Part shown: one piece after another, positions 27,509 through 36,599 of the stretch
Layout: each line of letters begins with the position of its first letter
How positions within the stretch are numbered: position 1 is the stretch's first letter
Assembly: GCA_036490215.1 (NCBI GenBank)
Contig: DASXEH010000069.1
Location: 62,001 to 126,000 of the forward strand
Origin: JASHSH01 sp036490215
GTDB lineage: Bacteria; Pseudomonadota; Alphaproteobacteria; Rhodospirillales; Magnetospirillaceae
Direction: 5' to 3'
DNA: 64,000 nt
Notes under the pieces: generated by a model
What the model was told of the DNA's origin: nothing
Databases searched by the model: none
Seen by the model: the letters and a program-made list of their open reading frames with translations, nothing else
Position numbers and translations under genes: made by a program

Positions 27509-27978
27509 CTAGTTTTTTAGCACTTTTTCGAGCACCTCCAGCATTGCGGGCCGATATCTCGCTAGGTAGCCGGCCACCTTGTCGTTACAGAGGAGCTTCG
27601 AGATATAGCCCTTCACCACTGTTAGGGCGAACTGGTTGGCGGTGTAGGTCGGGCGGGCAGTTCGGAATCGCCGCTCGGCTACCTCCGGCTCGACCGCAAT
27701 CCGCCGTTGAGTTTCCTCCGGCACGCCCCAGAAGATCTTCGATCGCGTGGATCGGACCAACTTGTCCGCAGGCGTGGCCACCAAGAGCAGGCGTGCGTAG
27801 TAGGCCCTAAAATCGTTCATCGCGATCATCAGTTCGGCCGCCTCGATTTGCCGTGTCGGCGCCATATGTCCAAACATGGCGACGCCATGGATTGACATCG
27901 GGTGATCCCGCAGCACCGCCTTGGCTTCGTCGCATAGGGTGCTAACGAGGTAGACCCGCTGATGAAGCGACTTTGCTG
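27509..27978 (-). pseudogene. RepB/ParB-like gene remnant 2 (C-terminal half)
   Basis: Reads KSLHQRVYLVSTLCDEAKAV, LRDHPMSIHGVAMFGHMAP, AAELMIAMNDFRAYYARLLL, SKIFWGVPEETQRRIAVEPE, VVKGYISKLLCNDKVAGYLA, ending LEKVLKN. It matches the last 155 residues of the intact protein at 33752-34609 with no stop, but the ParB N-terminal domain is absent; homology ends abruptly at 27978, next to a small-gene remnant. Confidence 0.8.
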
Positions 27979-27989
27979 TGAACGATTAT

Positions 27990-28058
27990 TACCTTGTGCA
28001 ATTTGACGGCGCAGTTTGGATTTCCCGCACAGCATCTATTGCAATTAGATTGTCAGAG
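27990..28058 (-). pseudogene. Fragment of the small gene seen at the island's left end
   Basis: Twenty-two codons and a stop read SDNLIAIDAVREIQTAPSNC-TR, matching the last part of the decayed gene at 17682-17957 (NLAAISNVWELQTVPSNC). At DNA level TGCAATTTGACGGC is shared exactly. It joins directly to RepB remnant 2. Confidence 0.5.
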
Positions 28059-28094
28059 ATTCCTTGTTTTTGGCTATTTCCTGAAACATCCCAT

Positions 28095-28152
28095 TGACCT
28101 TTTTATTTTTTAGCATCCTCAACATTGCAGGCTATGGCTCGCCAAATAATCT
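28095..28152 (-). pseudogene. Last codons of another RepB-like copy
   Basis: Reads LFGEP-stop-PAMLRMLKNK, resembling the RepB-like ending YLARYRPAMLETLERTLN. DNA TTTGGCGAG...CCTGCAATGTTG parallels CTGGCGAG...CCCGCGATGCTG of the intact gene. Only about 50 bases, so weak. Confidence 0.3.
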
Positions 28153-28158
28153 GTGCTG

Positions 28159-30186
28159 CTATTGCCCCTCTCTGGGCCGAAGTAACGCCAGCTTTTCAAT
28201 TTCCGACAATAAGATTGTCGCGTCGATTGGCTTGCCGACAAAAGATTCAGCTCCTGCCTCCAGATAATCTTGACCGCCTTTTCCCCTGACATCCGCAGTC
28301 AAAGCGATGATTGGTGTCCGAACTCTGCCGTTCGAAGACTGCTCCCACTGTTTCACCATTCGTATGGCATCAGGGCCGTCCATGATCGGCATATGCATAT
28401 CCATGAGGATAATGTCATAGCTCTCGGCAGTGGCCGCTTCGACAGCTGCCTTGCCGTCGCCGACAATTTTCACTGAATGTCCATTGTCTTCGAGAATCGC
28501 CGATATCACGATCTGAAGCAACTCGTCGTCTTCGGCGATCAAGATGTTCAGGGGGCGTCGGGCAGCATCCCTTCGCACAGAGTCGATCGCGCCGTCGATA
28601 GATGGCTGGTTCACAGATGGCGCCGTCGCCTCTCGACCACGATCGACGTCGAGTTTCACGCTGAAAGAAAATGTCGATCCCTCGCCTTCCTTGCTCGTAA
28701 CGGCGATTTCACCACCCATACCACGGACGAGGCTACGGCATATGCTGAGGCCCAAGCCGGTCCCGCCGAACTTGCGGGCCATGCTCGCGTCGGCCTGCAC
28801 ATAAGGCTGGAACAGTCGGTCGATCGCGTGCTGCGGGATGCCCATGCCTGTGTCCGTCACTGATATTCTGCACAGAAACTGATTCGTCGGAGACACGTCC
28901 TGTTCAACGGCGATCGCTATATGCCCTTTGGCCGTAAACTTGATGGCATTGCTGATCAGGTTCGATAGAACTTGCTTAAGCCTGGTAGCGTCACCCACGA
29001 CAGCATCTTGAAACGTCGATGGCATATTTGTTTTGAGCACAAGTCCCTTTGCGGACGCACTACCAGCATACAGGTCTCGAACATCGAATATCGCTTCCGA
29101 GAGAAGAAAGGGGGCGCGCTCGATTTGCAATTCTCCCGCCTCGATTTTGGAAAAATCTAAAATATCGTTCAGCAGGGTGAGCATGGTTCGAGCCGCGCCG
29201 GTGAGAACCCGCATGTTTTTTTCTTGTTTGTCGCTGAGGCCCGAGTTCATTAGGCGATCAGCCATGCCGAGCACTCCCGTCATCGGCGTTCGCAGCTCGT
29301 GGCTCATGATCGCCAGGAAATGATCCTTAGCCATATCCGCTCTCACGAGTTGCTCGTTCTTATCCTCCAGAATCGATAGCAATTTCTTCTGGGTCATGGT
29401 GATGCTCGTGACCCTGGCAACTTTCTCTTCGAGCAACACCAGTATCATGCAGGCCGCCGTCAGAAATTTCGGCAAATTCCAAACCATGCCCTGAATGTGA
29501 CTCGCAGAATCGGGGGCGTGGATCAGGAGGAGGGAATAGACAGGGAAAACGAGTCCCCATAATACGAAGCTGAGGGCGGTCAGGGCGGTGCCGACCGTCA
29601 GTGCACGGGCTTGCCGGACGAAGAAGAATGCAACCGCCAGATAGGTCCAACACATCAGCCATTGGCTGGCCATCAGCACACCGTATGAATATAAAAGCCA
29701 TGCCTGGACGCCATAGGCGACGCAAATCAATTCGACAAGGAATCGCGACTGCCGTTGCGCGTCTCTTTTGTCCAGGACTTGCCAGATCGCACAAGCCGCG
29801 CCGACCGCGATCAGCGCCGCAAACAGACCGAAAGCGTGACCGTCCGGATTTCGTTCGACATAGGCCGTACTCGTAATTGCGAAGACTAAATTGGGCAACC
29901 CAACGCGCAATAACTGTCCGACGAGTTTGGGAGTCTCAATCACGCTCCGCTGATAATGGGCAGCGCCCATGAACGCGAGCCCGGCGAGCGCAAGCAGCCC
30001 CCGCCCCGCAACGTCCTGGATGAAACCGGGAATGACCAGCATGAAAATTCCGGCATGGGCGAGAATGACAACCCATCCGGTCAGCCAATATTTTAGGTGG
30101 CCTCCAAGTTGCTGCCGGATCAGCACGACAGCTATGCCGACAAGAATGCCGTAGGACATAAACTCAGGCAGGCCGTAGAAATTCAT
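28159..30186 (-). CDS. Hybrid sensor histidine kinase/response regulator with 7-TM sensor
   Basis: 675 aa. Residues 1-250 hold about seven or eight TM helices (MASE-like). Then a coiled linker, HisKA with MSHELRTP (H296), an HATPase domain (NLISNAIKF; DTGMGIP; FGGTGLGLSICRSLV), and a C-terminal receiver with D596 in LMDMHMPIMDG and LTAD...GKPID. It is a membrane sensor that autophosphorylates and passes phosphate to its own receiver; the output partner is not adjacent. Its sensor domain is paralogous to that of the diguanylate cyclase at 32138-33430 (both begin with YGLPEF.SYGILVGIAVVL). Confidence 0.9.
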   Translation of the reverse strand: MNFYGLPEFMSYGILVGIAVVLIRQQLGGHLKYWLTGWVVILAHAGIFMLVIPGFIQDVAGRGLLALAGLAFMGAAHYQRSVIETPKLVGQLLRVGLPNLVFAITSTAYVERNPDGHAFGLFAALIAVGAACAIWQVLDKRDAQRQSRFLVELICVAYGVQAWLLYSYGVLMASQWLMCWTYLAVAFFFVRQARALTVGTALTALSFVLWGLVFPVYSLLLIHAPDSASHIQGMVWNLPKFLTAACMILVLLEEKVARVTSITMTQKKLLSILEDKNEQLVRADMAKDHFLAIMSHELRTPMTGVLGMADRLMNSGLSDKQEKNMRVLTGAARTMLTLLNDILDFSKIEAGELQIERAPFLLSEAIFDVRDLYAGSASAKGLVLKTNMPSTFQDAVVGDATRLKQVLSNLISNAIKFTAKGHIAIAVEQDVSPTNQFLCRISVTDTGMGIPQHAIDRLFQPYVQADASMARKFGGTGLGLSICRSLVRGMGGEIAVTSKEGEGSTFSFSVKLDVDRGREATAPSVNQPSIDGAIDSVRRDAARRPLNILIAEDDELLQIVISAILEDNGHSVKIVGDGKAAVEAATAESYDIILMDMHMPIMDGPDAIRMVKQWEQSSNGRVRTPIIALTADVRGKGGQDYLEAGAESFVGKPIDATILLSEIEKLALLRPREGQ

Positions 30187-30296
30187 TGTCTATTCCAATG
30201 CGAAATTCAGAGCGAATTCACGTATTCGCGAATCAGTGCGCTCTCGTTACAAACTAAGATGAAGGATACGCCAAAAATAATAGTCTAGTTCCACCA

Positions 30297-31862
30297 TTAA
30301 TTGTGCTGATCCGCAGGCTCGGCAACAACGTAACGTCGCTTTCCGCTGCGCTTGGCTCGATACATGGCCTCGTCGGCAGATCGAAGAAGGGCCGGTGTGG
30401 CTCGTGCAGACTCGGGATAGCCGGCGATTCCGATACTTGCCGATACGGAGACGGTCAACTTTCCCAGCCGATAGGGGGCCGAGACGCTTTCGACGAGCTT
30501 TCCCGCCATCTCGGCTGCGTCCGTAGTTCCGCTGTGTATAAGCATCGCCGCGAATTCGTCGCCACCTAATCTCGCGACGATATCGGAAGAGCGGACTCCT
30601 GCGACAAGGCGGGAGGCCACGGAACACAATAGTTGGTCGCCTACGCCATGCCCGTGCGCATCATTGACCGCCTTAAATCCGTCCAGGTCGATGTAAAGAA
30701 TAGCTAGGTTGGTTTTCCCGCGCTGACATAGAACCAACTGTTGCTGCACCATCTCATTGAACAGTGCGCGGTTTGCCAACTTGGTCAGCGTATCGTGCTG
30801 CGCCTCGTATTGTGCCGCTCCGAGAATAGAGGATGCCTTGATCAACGCCCTTCCAACTTCGTCGGCCTCTTTCAGATAAAGCGGGGGAACGTCGAACGGC
30901 TGCCCGAAGCCGAGAGCCAATGCCGGCTTAGTCAAGCCGGTGATCGATTGGGCGATGCCTCCACCGATAATCCGGACGTAAATCAATGCTACCGCCGCGA
31001 AAAGCAACGGAATGGCGATGACCCATCCAAGCGAATCCCGAAGCTTTCCAATAAGAATAGCCCTCGGAATCGCTATATAGACGGTCCATTTCGTTATGAT
31101 GGACCGGCTGAACACGGCCACAATGGGCGTGCCATCGAAGGTTGCGCTGTTCAACACCCCTTCAGTTTCGCGCGCTGCTCGATCGAGACTCGCCGCGGAG
31201 ATTCTGCGACCGACGAACTGATCCCCGCCCATTGAGCGCGCTACTACCGCGCCGCTGCTATCCAGAACACCCGCGATCTGACCCTGCGGTATCTTCTGCA
31301 GCATCAGGATTTCGCCGATGCGCTCAGGGTGCATGCCGATGGAAAGCGCGTATAAGAGTTGGCCATCCCGTCGGACAGGAATCTGGATCGAAAACATGGG
31401 GCGGCTGGTGACGGCACCGACGAAAACATCCGAAATCGCGGGTTCATCGGATTCGAAAATCTTTTTGAATTGTGGTGCGTGGCCCGCCGGCAAGGGGGCT
31501 CCGTATTCGACCAGCGTGTTCAAGATTTGCCGCCCCGCCAGATCTCTGAGGACGACGTTGTCGCCCAACTGTTGCGACTGAACCTCTTTGGCCTGGGCGT
31601 AAAACGCGCGGAGGTCGCCGGATGTCAGGTAGGGAGAGGTTCCGAGCGCCTTCAGCCCTCCTTCGGCCCCGGTCATCTGACGATCAAGCGCCTGAGTCAG
31701 CGCGCGTGCTGTCGCCAGCGTATCATCGAGCAGCTGTTGCCGCTCAGACTCATAGGAGTGATACGCAAGCCCTGCTTCGGCAAGCGCGGCGGGCACAACG
31801 CAAGCGAGCACCAAAGTAACGAGGCTAGATCGAACCGAGGGCCTTTTCCCGGTGGGTATCAT
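30297..31862 (-). CDS. Diguanylate cyclase with periplasmic Cache-like sensor
   Basis: 521 aa from ATG 31862 (start MIPTGKRPSVRSSL; an earlier ATG at 31925 is possible). N-terminal TM, a large periplasmic domain (about 45-275) of dCache type (TSPYLTSGDLRAFYAQAK; GTPIVAVFSRS), a second TM, a short HAMP-like linker, and a GGDEF domain (LTKLANRALFNEM; GGDEF at about 433-437 in VARLGGDEFAAM). The RSSD just ahead is an RxxD inhibitory c-di-GMP site. It makes cyclic di-GMP from GTP in response to an extracytoplasmic ligand. Confidence 0.9.
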   Translation of the reverse strand: MIPTGKRPSVRSSLVTLVLACVVPAALAEAGLAYHSYESERQQLLDDTLATARALTQALDRQMTGAEGGLKALGTSPYLTSGDLRAFYAQAKEVQSQQLGDNVVLRDLAGRQILNTLVEYGAPLPAGHAPQFKKIFESDEPAISDVFVGAVTSRPMFSIQIPVRRDGQLLYALSIGMHPERIGEILMLQKIPQGQIAGVLDSSGAVVARSMGGDQFVGRRISAASLDRAARETEGVLNSATFDGTPIVAVFSRSIITKWTVYIAIPRAILIGKLRDSLGWVIAIPLLFAAVALIYVRIIGGGIAQSITGLTKPALALGFGQPFDVPPLYLKEADEVGRALIKASSILGAAQYEAQHDTLTKLANRALFNEMVQQQLVLCQRGKTNLAILYIDLDGFKAVNDAHGHGVGDQLLCSVASRLVAGVRSSDIVARLGGDEFAAMLIHSGTTDAAEMAGKLVESVSAPYRLGKLTVSVSASIGIAGYPESARATPALLRSADEAMYRAKRSGKRRYVVAEPADQHN

Positions 31863-32137
31863 TTTTATGCGCCTATTATGCGGAAGCCAAGGCGCGTAAA
31901 AGCAGCAAAATAACGTTGGCGTCAATTGCGGCCAATACGTAGACGCAGCTGTTTGTCTAGCGGACAGATGATTTGTCTAGGTGCGCGGTGGAGCGACTAA
32001 TTTTTGTGTTTTTTAAAATCAAATACTTAGTCAGTAGACCCTTTTGACATCAAACCAATCACATTGCGGCAATTCGTTCTATCGCCGCCGACTCTACGGC
32101 GATAACTCTCGAACGCGCTTGCGCCTTCCGATTTGCC

Positions 32138-33430
32138 CTATCTGGCTTGTGTTGAGGATGCTTTTTCGCGAAGCCGGCCCTGTTGTTTGTCCTCATACAT
32201 CCGGGCATCGGCAACGGCGTGCAACTCAGTCTGCGTGGCGCCGTCGTCCGGATAAATTGCTGCTCCGATACTCGCCCCGATATCGACGAGATTCCCCGAT
32301 AGCGTTACTGGTCCCTCCAGAACGTCTCGGAGAGTTTGGATACTTCGCGCCGCCGCAGCCAGTGAGTTCACCCCTTCCAGCATCACCGTGAACTCATCGC
32401 CGCCAGTGCGCGCTACAGTGTCGACGTCCCGTAAAGCACGGCGAAAACGTAGGCTGACGACCTTTAGGAGATCGTCGCCGATATGGTGACCCAATGTATC
32501 GTTGACCTGTTTAAAGCGATTGAGATCTACGATCAGGACCGCGAACTTGGAGTTGTTGCGGTCCGAACGATTGAGGGCGAGGTTGAAACGGTCCTCATAC
32601 AGGCGCCTATTCGGTAGCCCAGTGAGTTCATCATGCGTCGCCAGCCGCGTCGCCCTAGCGACTTTCTCCTCCAGCAGCACCAGAAGCATACAGGCCGCAG
32701 TCAGAAACTTTGGCAGGTTCCAAACTAACGCTTGGATGTGACTGGATGAATCCGGAGCGTAAATTTGGAGGAGGGAATACACGGGAAAAACGAACCCCCA
32801 TGATACGAAACTTAAAGCCGTGAACACTGTTCCTACGGTAAGCGTGCGCGCTTGGCGGAGGAAAAAGAATGCGATCGCCAAATAGGTCCAGCACATCAGC
32901 CACTGACTGGCCATCAATACGCCGTAAGCATATAGGAGCCACGCTTGGGCGCCGTAAACGAGACATGCTAATGCGACGAGGAGCTGCGACTGACGCCGCG
33001 TCTCCTTTTTATCAAGCGCTTGCCAAATGGCACAAGCCGCGCCGATCGCGATCAGCGCGGCGAATGGTGCGTAGTTTTGGCCGTCGGGGTGAAGTTCGAC
33101 GTAGGCCGTGCTCGCTATCGCAAATGCCAAGTTGGGGAGACCCACGCGCCCCATCTGCCGTAAGAGTGTGGGAGCATGGACAACGCTCTGCTGATAGTAG
33201 GCCGCTGTCATGAAGGCGAGGCCAGCGAGCGCGAGAAGGCCCCGGCCGATAACATCTGGAATGAGGTCCGGAATGACCAGCATGAAGATGCCGGCGTGGA
33301 CAAGAATGATAATCCAACCGGCCAGCCAATATTTTAGGTGGATGCCCTGGTCCTGACGAATCAGAACAACGGCAATGCCGACGAGAATGCCGTACGATAC
33401 AAACTCGGGAAGTCCGTAGAGATTCATCAC
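32138..33430 (-). CDS. Diguanylate cyclase with 7-TM sensor, paralogue of the nearby kinase sensor
   Basis: 430 aa. About 250 residues of TM sensor nearly identical in layout to the histidine kinase at 28159-30186, then a GGDEF domain (LATHDELTGLPNRRLYEDRF; GGDEF 343-347) with an intact RxxD inhibitory site (R334-D337). The same input domain therefore drives a phosphorelay in one protein and c-di-GMP synthesis in the other. Expected to be an active cyclase. Confidence 0.9.
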   Translation of the reverse strand: MMNLYGLPEFVSYGILVGIAVVLIRQDQGIHLKYWLAGWIIILVHAGIFMLVIPDLIPDVIGRGLLALAGLAFMTAAYYQQSVVHAPTLLRQMGRVGLPNLAFAIASTAYVELHPDGQNYAPFAALIAIGAACAIWQALDKKETRRQSQLLVALACLVYGAQAWLLYAYGVLMASQWLMCWTYLAIAFFFLRQARTLTVGTVFTALSFVSWGFVFPVYSLLQIYAPDSSSHIQALVWNLPKFLTAACMLLVLLEEKVARATRLATHDELTGLPNRRLYEDRFNLALNRSDRNNSKFAVLIVDLNRFKQVNDTLGHHIGDDLLKVVSLRFRRALRDVDTVARTGGDEFTVMLEGVNSLAAAARSIQTLRDVLEGPVTLSGNLVDIGASIGAAIYPDDGATQTELHAVADARMYEDKQQGRLREKASSTQAR

Positions 33431-33476
33431 CCACCCCGAGCACGGTGGCGAAAAATTCGCAAAATAGGATACCTAA

Positions 33477-33656
33477 CTATAAGTGTCGTTTTTTCTTGTT
33501 GCAACTGACAGTAAAAATGAATCTGCACCTTGTGAGATAGACGGGTTTAAGACCGTACGAGAAGTCGAGTAACTTGAAGCGATGCTCGAGATCCTTAATG
33601 TCTCCAGCGATGAGGCTGGCCACACGGGCTGGACCTCGCGCTTTCTTTTTTGCCAT
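33477..33656 (-). CDS. Possible small basic protein downstream of the RepB-like gene
   Basis: 59 codons from ATG 33656 to TAG 33477: starts MAKKKARGPARVASLIAGDI, continues KDLEHRFKLLDFSYG and ends in a Lys/Arg-rich KKKRHL. It reads like a short helical basic protein, same strand as the RepB-like operon, 95 bases past its stop. No homologue recognised; it could be noncoding. Confidence 0.35.
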   Translation of the reverse strand: MAKKKARGPARVASLIAGDIKDLEHRFKLLDFSYGLKPVYLTRCRFIFTVSCNKKKRHL

Positions 33657-33751
33657 TTAGGTCCACGGACTTAATGGGTTGAATCATCGATAACGTGACG
33701 TGATCACATTCTTGACGAAGCGATAGCTTTGAGTTTATCCACCACTATCCC

Positions 33752-34609
33752 CTAGCTGTTTAGTGTCCTTTCGAGCGTCTCCAGCATCGCGGGCCGATAT
33801 CTCGCCAGATAGCCGGCTACCTTATCGTCGCGGAGGAGTTTCGCCGCATAGCCCTTCGCCACGGTCAGAGCGAACTGATCAGAGGCATAGGTCAGGCGGG
33901 CAATTCGAAATCGCCGCTCGGCCACCTCCGACTCGGCTGCAATCCGTCGTTGAGTTTCCTCCGATACGCCCCAGAAGATCTTCGATCGCTTGGACCGCAC
34001 CAACTTGTCCGCAGGTGTGGCCGCCAAGAGTAGGCGTGCGTAATAGGCCCTGAAATCGTTCATCGCGATCATCAGCTCGGCTGCTTCGATCTGCCTAGCC
34101 GGCGCCATATGCCCGAACATCGCGACGCCATGGATCGACGATGGGTGGGCGCGCAGTAGCGCCTTAGCTTCGTCACATAGGTTGCCGACAAGATAGAGCC
34201 GCTGATGAAGCGACTTCGCGCAAATCTTCAGCGCCGCTTGAACGCGAGTCGCCGGCATGCCTCCTGCCAACGAAGCGCGGATCACTTCATCCTGCTGGAT
34301 GAACGTTAGGCCATTGATGCGGCGATTGAGGGAAATCGCCCCGAGATCCGTGTTCACAATGCAGGCGATCGATTTCACGCCGGCTGTCCGGAGGGCTTCG
34401 TGGCGCCGAAGACCGTCGAGTAAAAGAAACACCCCCGGCCTGGCCCGGTCGGGTGCGACCTCAAGCGGTTCGGTGGTTTTAGTACGCCCGACCTCTATGA
34501 CGAACTGGCGAAAACGTGTCGAACGCCGTTCGTTTGTGGAGAGGTGCCGAAGCGGCTGGATGGCGGCAATGGCGATCTGCTGGCGCTCGACGACTTTGCG
34601 CGGGCTCAT
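33752..34609 (-). CDS. RepB-type ParB-like protein of the recombinase operon
   Basis: 285 aa. ParB-like N-terminal domain with the sulfiredoxin-type DGLRRHEALRTAG motif (65-77), a helix-turn-helix middle (IQQDEVIRASLAGGMPATRV; LKICAKSLHQRLYLV), and a RepB C-terminal domain (MIAMNDFRAYYARLLLAATP). Family members bind DNA and many use CTP or nucleotides through the ParB domain. Its start overlaps the stop of the 76-aa gene by ATGA. In rhizobial and related genomes such RepB-like genes accompany serine recombinases on mobile elements rather than partition systems (no RepA or RepC here). C-terminal fragments of relatives occur at 22.5 and 27.5 kb. Confidence 0.85.
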   Translation of the reverse strand: MSPRKVVERQQIAIAAIQPLRHLSTNERRSTRFRQFVIEVGRTKTTEPLEVAPDRARPGVFLLLDGLRRHEALRTAGVKSIACIVNTDLGAISLNRRINGLTFIQQDEVIRASLAGGMPATRVQAALKICAKSLHQRLYLVGNLCDEAKALLRAHPSSIHGVAMFGHMAPARQIEAAELMIAMNDFRAYYARLLLAATPADKLVRSKRSKIFWGVSEETQRRIAAESEVAERRFRIARLTYASDQFALTVAKGYAAKLLRDDKVAGYLARYRPAMLETLERTLNS

Positions 34610-34836
34610 CGCGGCTTTGCCATGAGCAGATCGTGCAGGATCTTCGGCATCCGTCCTAGGCGTTCGTTTCGGAGGAGGGATGCAAACGTCTGGTCGGTCA
34701 GCAGTGCATGGAGAGTGTCGACGATTGTGGACAGCTCATCTCGTGTTCGGTCGCCTTGATCGACTATCTGCTGCAGGCGCGCTGAATTTTCGGCGTGGTG
34801 ACGAATCAGCTTCTGTTCGAGACTTCGGTTTCTCAT
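34606..34836 (-). CDS. Small middle protein of the recombinase operon
   Basis: 76 aa from ATG 34836, which overlaps the recombinase stop by ATGA; its own stop overlaps the RepB-like start in the same way. Helical and charged (LEQKLIRHHAENSARLQQIV; DELSTIVDTLHALLTD), ending ASLLRNERLGRMPKILHDLL, faintly like a RepB C-terminal segment. The overlaps show that it is translated with the recombinase; it may act as an accessory or directionality factor, which is inference. Confidence 0.7.
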   Translation of the reverse strand: MRNRSLEQKLIRHHAENSARLQQIVDQGDRTRDELSTIVDTLHALLTDQTFASLLRNERLGRMPKILHDLLMAKPR

Positions 34837-36410
34837 CGTCCGAGCCCAATATCCGTTGTCGCCCCCATATCGAAGAGCGGTTGCAGCGATTGGAGTCGAT
34901 AACATTCGATTGGAAAAGCGCTTCGCACCGTCAGCCTATATGGAAGGATGCCAAGTTTGTCGCGAGGCACGGCGTAATAGTCTAGGGGTGCCTCGTCCGC
35001 CCAGATCAACCTAACGACGAGCAGGATGTCGGGGGTTGGGCCGAGAGGTGCCGGCACCCGCCAGGTCGGCACACCATTCCATAACTTGCCGCAGCGCGCT
35101 AGGACGACCGCCAGAGTGAATTCGTGATTGATGGTTAGAGTGTCGGTTTCGACATCTCGATCAACATGCGCACCAGCCCGCTCGAATCCGTCGAGGATTT
35201 CGCGGAATAGCCATGCGCATCGACCGCGCAGTTGACGCCTTGCTTCGCGGAAATACGCGATCTTCTTCGGAGTGAAGCCCACCAATGCATAGGCACGATA
35301 GATCGAGCCAAACCGACTCGCGTACGTTGCTGGGTCGGGTACATCTTTCGCGGCTCGCATGATATCGACGGTGAGATGCCCTTCCGCTTCGTAGACCAGC
35401 TTGAGGCGACGAAGCATCTCCTCGCTACTCAGCCATTTGGGGCGTGCATTGATCCGGGCTTGCGCGGCTTCAAATATGGCCCTTTCGATGATCGGCTGAT
35501 ACGCGCCCTCGATACGGATCCATTCGCTCTCCGGGTTCGGCACGACCTTGGATTTCAATTTGCTCCGTGTCTTGTTCCACACGGCGTTTCCGATATAGGC
35601 CTCGTTGGTCAGCAGGCCGCCCAGAGAGCCGCCAAGTATCCATGGTTTGCCGCGTTCGTTGAGGATGCCCCGGCGGTTCAAGGTGTCGATGATTTTCTTC
35701 TCTGAGAACCTCCGCTTCACGAACATATGGAAGATCTGTTTGACTACCCGGACCTCGGCCTCGGGACCGGGAATCAGCGTCAGGCGATCGGAGTGCGCGC
35801 TTTTGTGTTCGCCGAATTCGAGCACCCGGGCCGCCTTGCCAGACCGATCGATGATCGCGCGGCGCAGGCCGTAGCTCGCCGGCCCGCCGAGCCGGTATCC
35901 GCGCCTGGCCAGGTTCATGAGACCGGCGTGGCATTTGACGGAGAGCTCGCGGCTGTACTCGCCGGCCATCGCTCGCTTTAGGTTCTTCTGCATCGACGAC
36001 AATGGGCTGCCATCGTTGTCGAAGGGTTCGGCGCAATATTCGATGCGGACGCCTGCCTGCCGGCACAGAAACTCATAGTGGGCCGCTTCGTCCACGTCCT
36101 GGAAGCGGCCCCATCGGCTGACGTCGTAGACGAGGATGAGGCTGAAGTCCGTCCCGCCTTTCAGAACATCCGAGAGCAGCAGCTTGAGCGCGTCGCGGCC
36201 TTCATAAGTCAGGCCGCTCTTGCCAGCGTCACAATAGGTGCGCACCACCTGGATGCCATGGGCCTCGGCATATTCCCCGATCGCCTTCGCCTGGTTGCCG
36301 CGCGAGTAACGCTGGTTGTCGGTGGACATACGAATATATTCGGCAGCGAGGGTCGGACCCTTGCCGAGCGCCGTCTCGAGTAGACGTTGTTCGCGGTTGG
36401 CTATGGACAT
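34833..36410 (-). CDS. Large serine recombinase
   Basis: 525 aa from ATG 36410 with GGAGG just ahead (upstream in-frame codons are noncoding). Resolvase N-terminal domain: YIRMSTDNQ with catalytic S29, DAGKSGLTYEGRDALKLLL, VYDVSRWGRFQDVDEA, SSMQKNLKRAMAGEYSRELS. Then a Recombinase domain (VVKQIFHMFVKRRFSEKKII; TLNRRGILNERGKPW; LLTNEAYIGNAVW). The C-terminal zinc-ribbon cysteines seen in phage integrases are not evident; an alphaproteobacterial-type C-terminal domain follows. It should integrate or excise an element. First gene of the recombinase/76-aa/RepB-like operon. Confidence 0.9.
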   Translation of the reverse strand: MSIANREQRLLETALGKGPTLAAEYIRMSTDNQRYSRGNQAKAIGEYAEAHGIQVVRTYCDAGKSGLTYEGRDALKLLLSDVLKGGTDFSLILVYDVSRWGRFQDVDEAAHYEFLCRQAGVRIEYCAEPFDNDGSPLSSMQKNLKRAMAGEYSRELSVKCHAGLMNLARRGYRLGGPASYGLRRAIIDRSGKAARVLEFGEHKSAHSDRLTLIPGPEAEVRVVKQIFHMFVKRRFSEKKIIDTLNRRGILNERGKPWILGGSLGGLLTNEAYIGNAVWNKTRSKLKSKVVPNPESEWIRIEGAYQPIIERAIFEAAQARINARPKWLSSEEMLRRLKLVYEAEGHLTVDIMRAAKDVPDPATYASRFGSIYRAYALVGFTPKKIAYFREARRQLRGRCAWLFREILDGFERAGAHVDRDVETDTLTINHEFTLAVVLARCGKLWNGVPTWRVPAPLGPTPDILLVVRLIWADEAPLDYYAVPRDKLGILPYRLTVRSAFPIECYRLQSLQPLFDMGATTDIGLGR

Positions 36411-36544
36411 GCGGCCTCCGAGGCGCGGGTCCAGGAGGCACATTAGATGGTGAAAATTGCATGCGCAGTGATGGAGCCCGAATCGTTCTAAGGCCATGGC
36501 ACATAAATCGAATTTTGTGGTGGCGAAAATCGCTCTAACATTGG

Positions 36545-36599
36545 TAACTGCAACTGTTCTAACGGTAGTAATTGCAGTTAGGAACATCAGTTACTGCAA
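36545..36599. repeat. Three 9-base TAACTGCAA-type repeats upstream of the recombinase
   Basis: TAACTGCAA at 36545-36553, its reverse complement TTGCAGTTA at 36572-36580, and TTACTGCAA at 36591-36599 (one mismatch). They lie in an AT-rich gap, 135-190 bases upstream of the recombinase start. They could be an operator or a recombination-protein site. The rest of the 473-base gap (36411-36883) must contain promoters for the recombinase and the divergent MBL operon; I see nothing else. Confidence 0.5.

Noticed and set aside
33752..34609. RepB-like gene read as a plasmid replication or partition locus
   Set aside because: No RepA, RepC, centromere-like repeats or ctRNA; it is the last gene of a recombinase operon.
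36545..36599. Considered as a CRISPR or iteron array
   Set aside because: Only three short words in mixed orientation; no regular spacers, cas genes or replication initiator.
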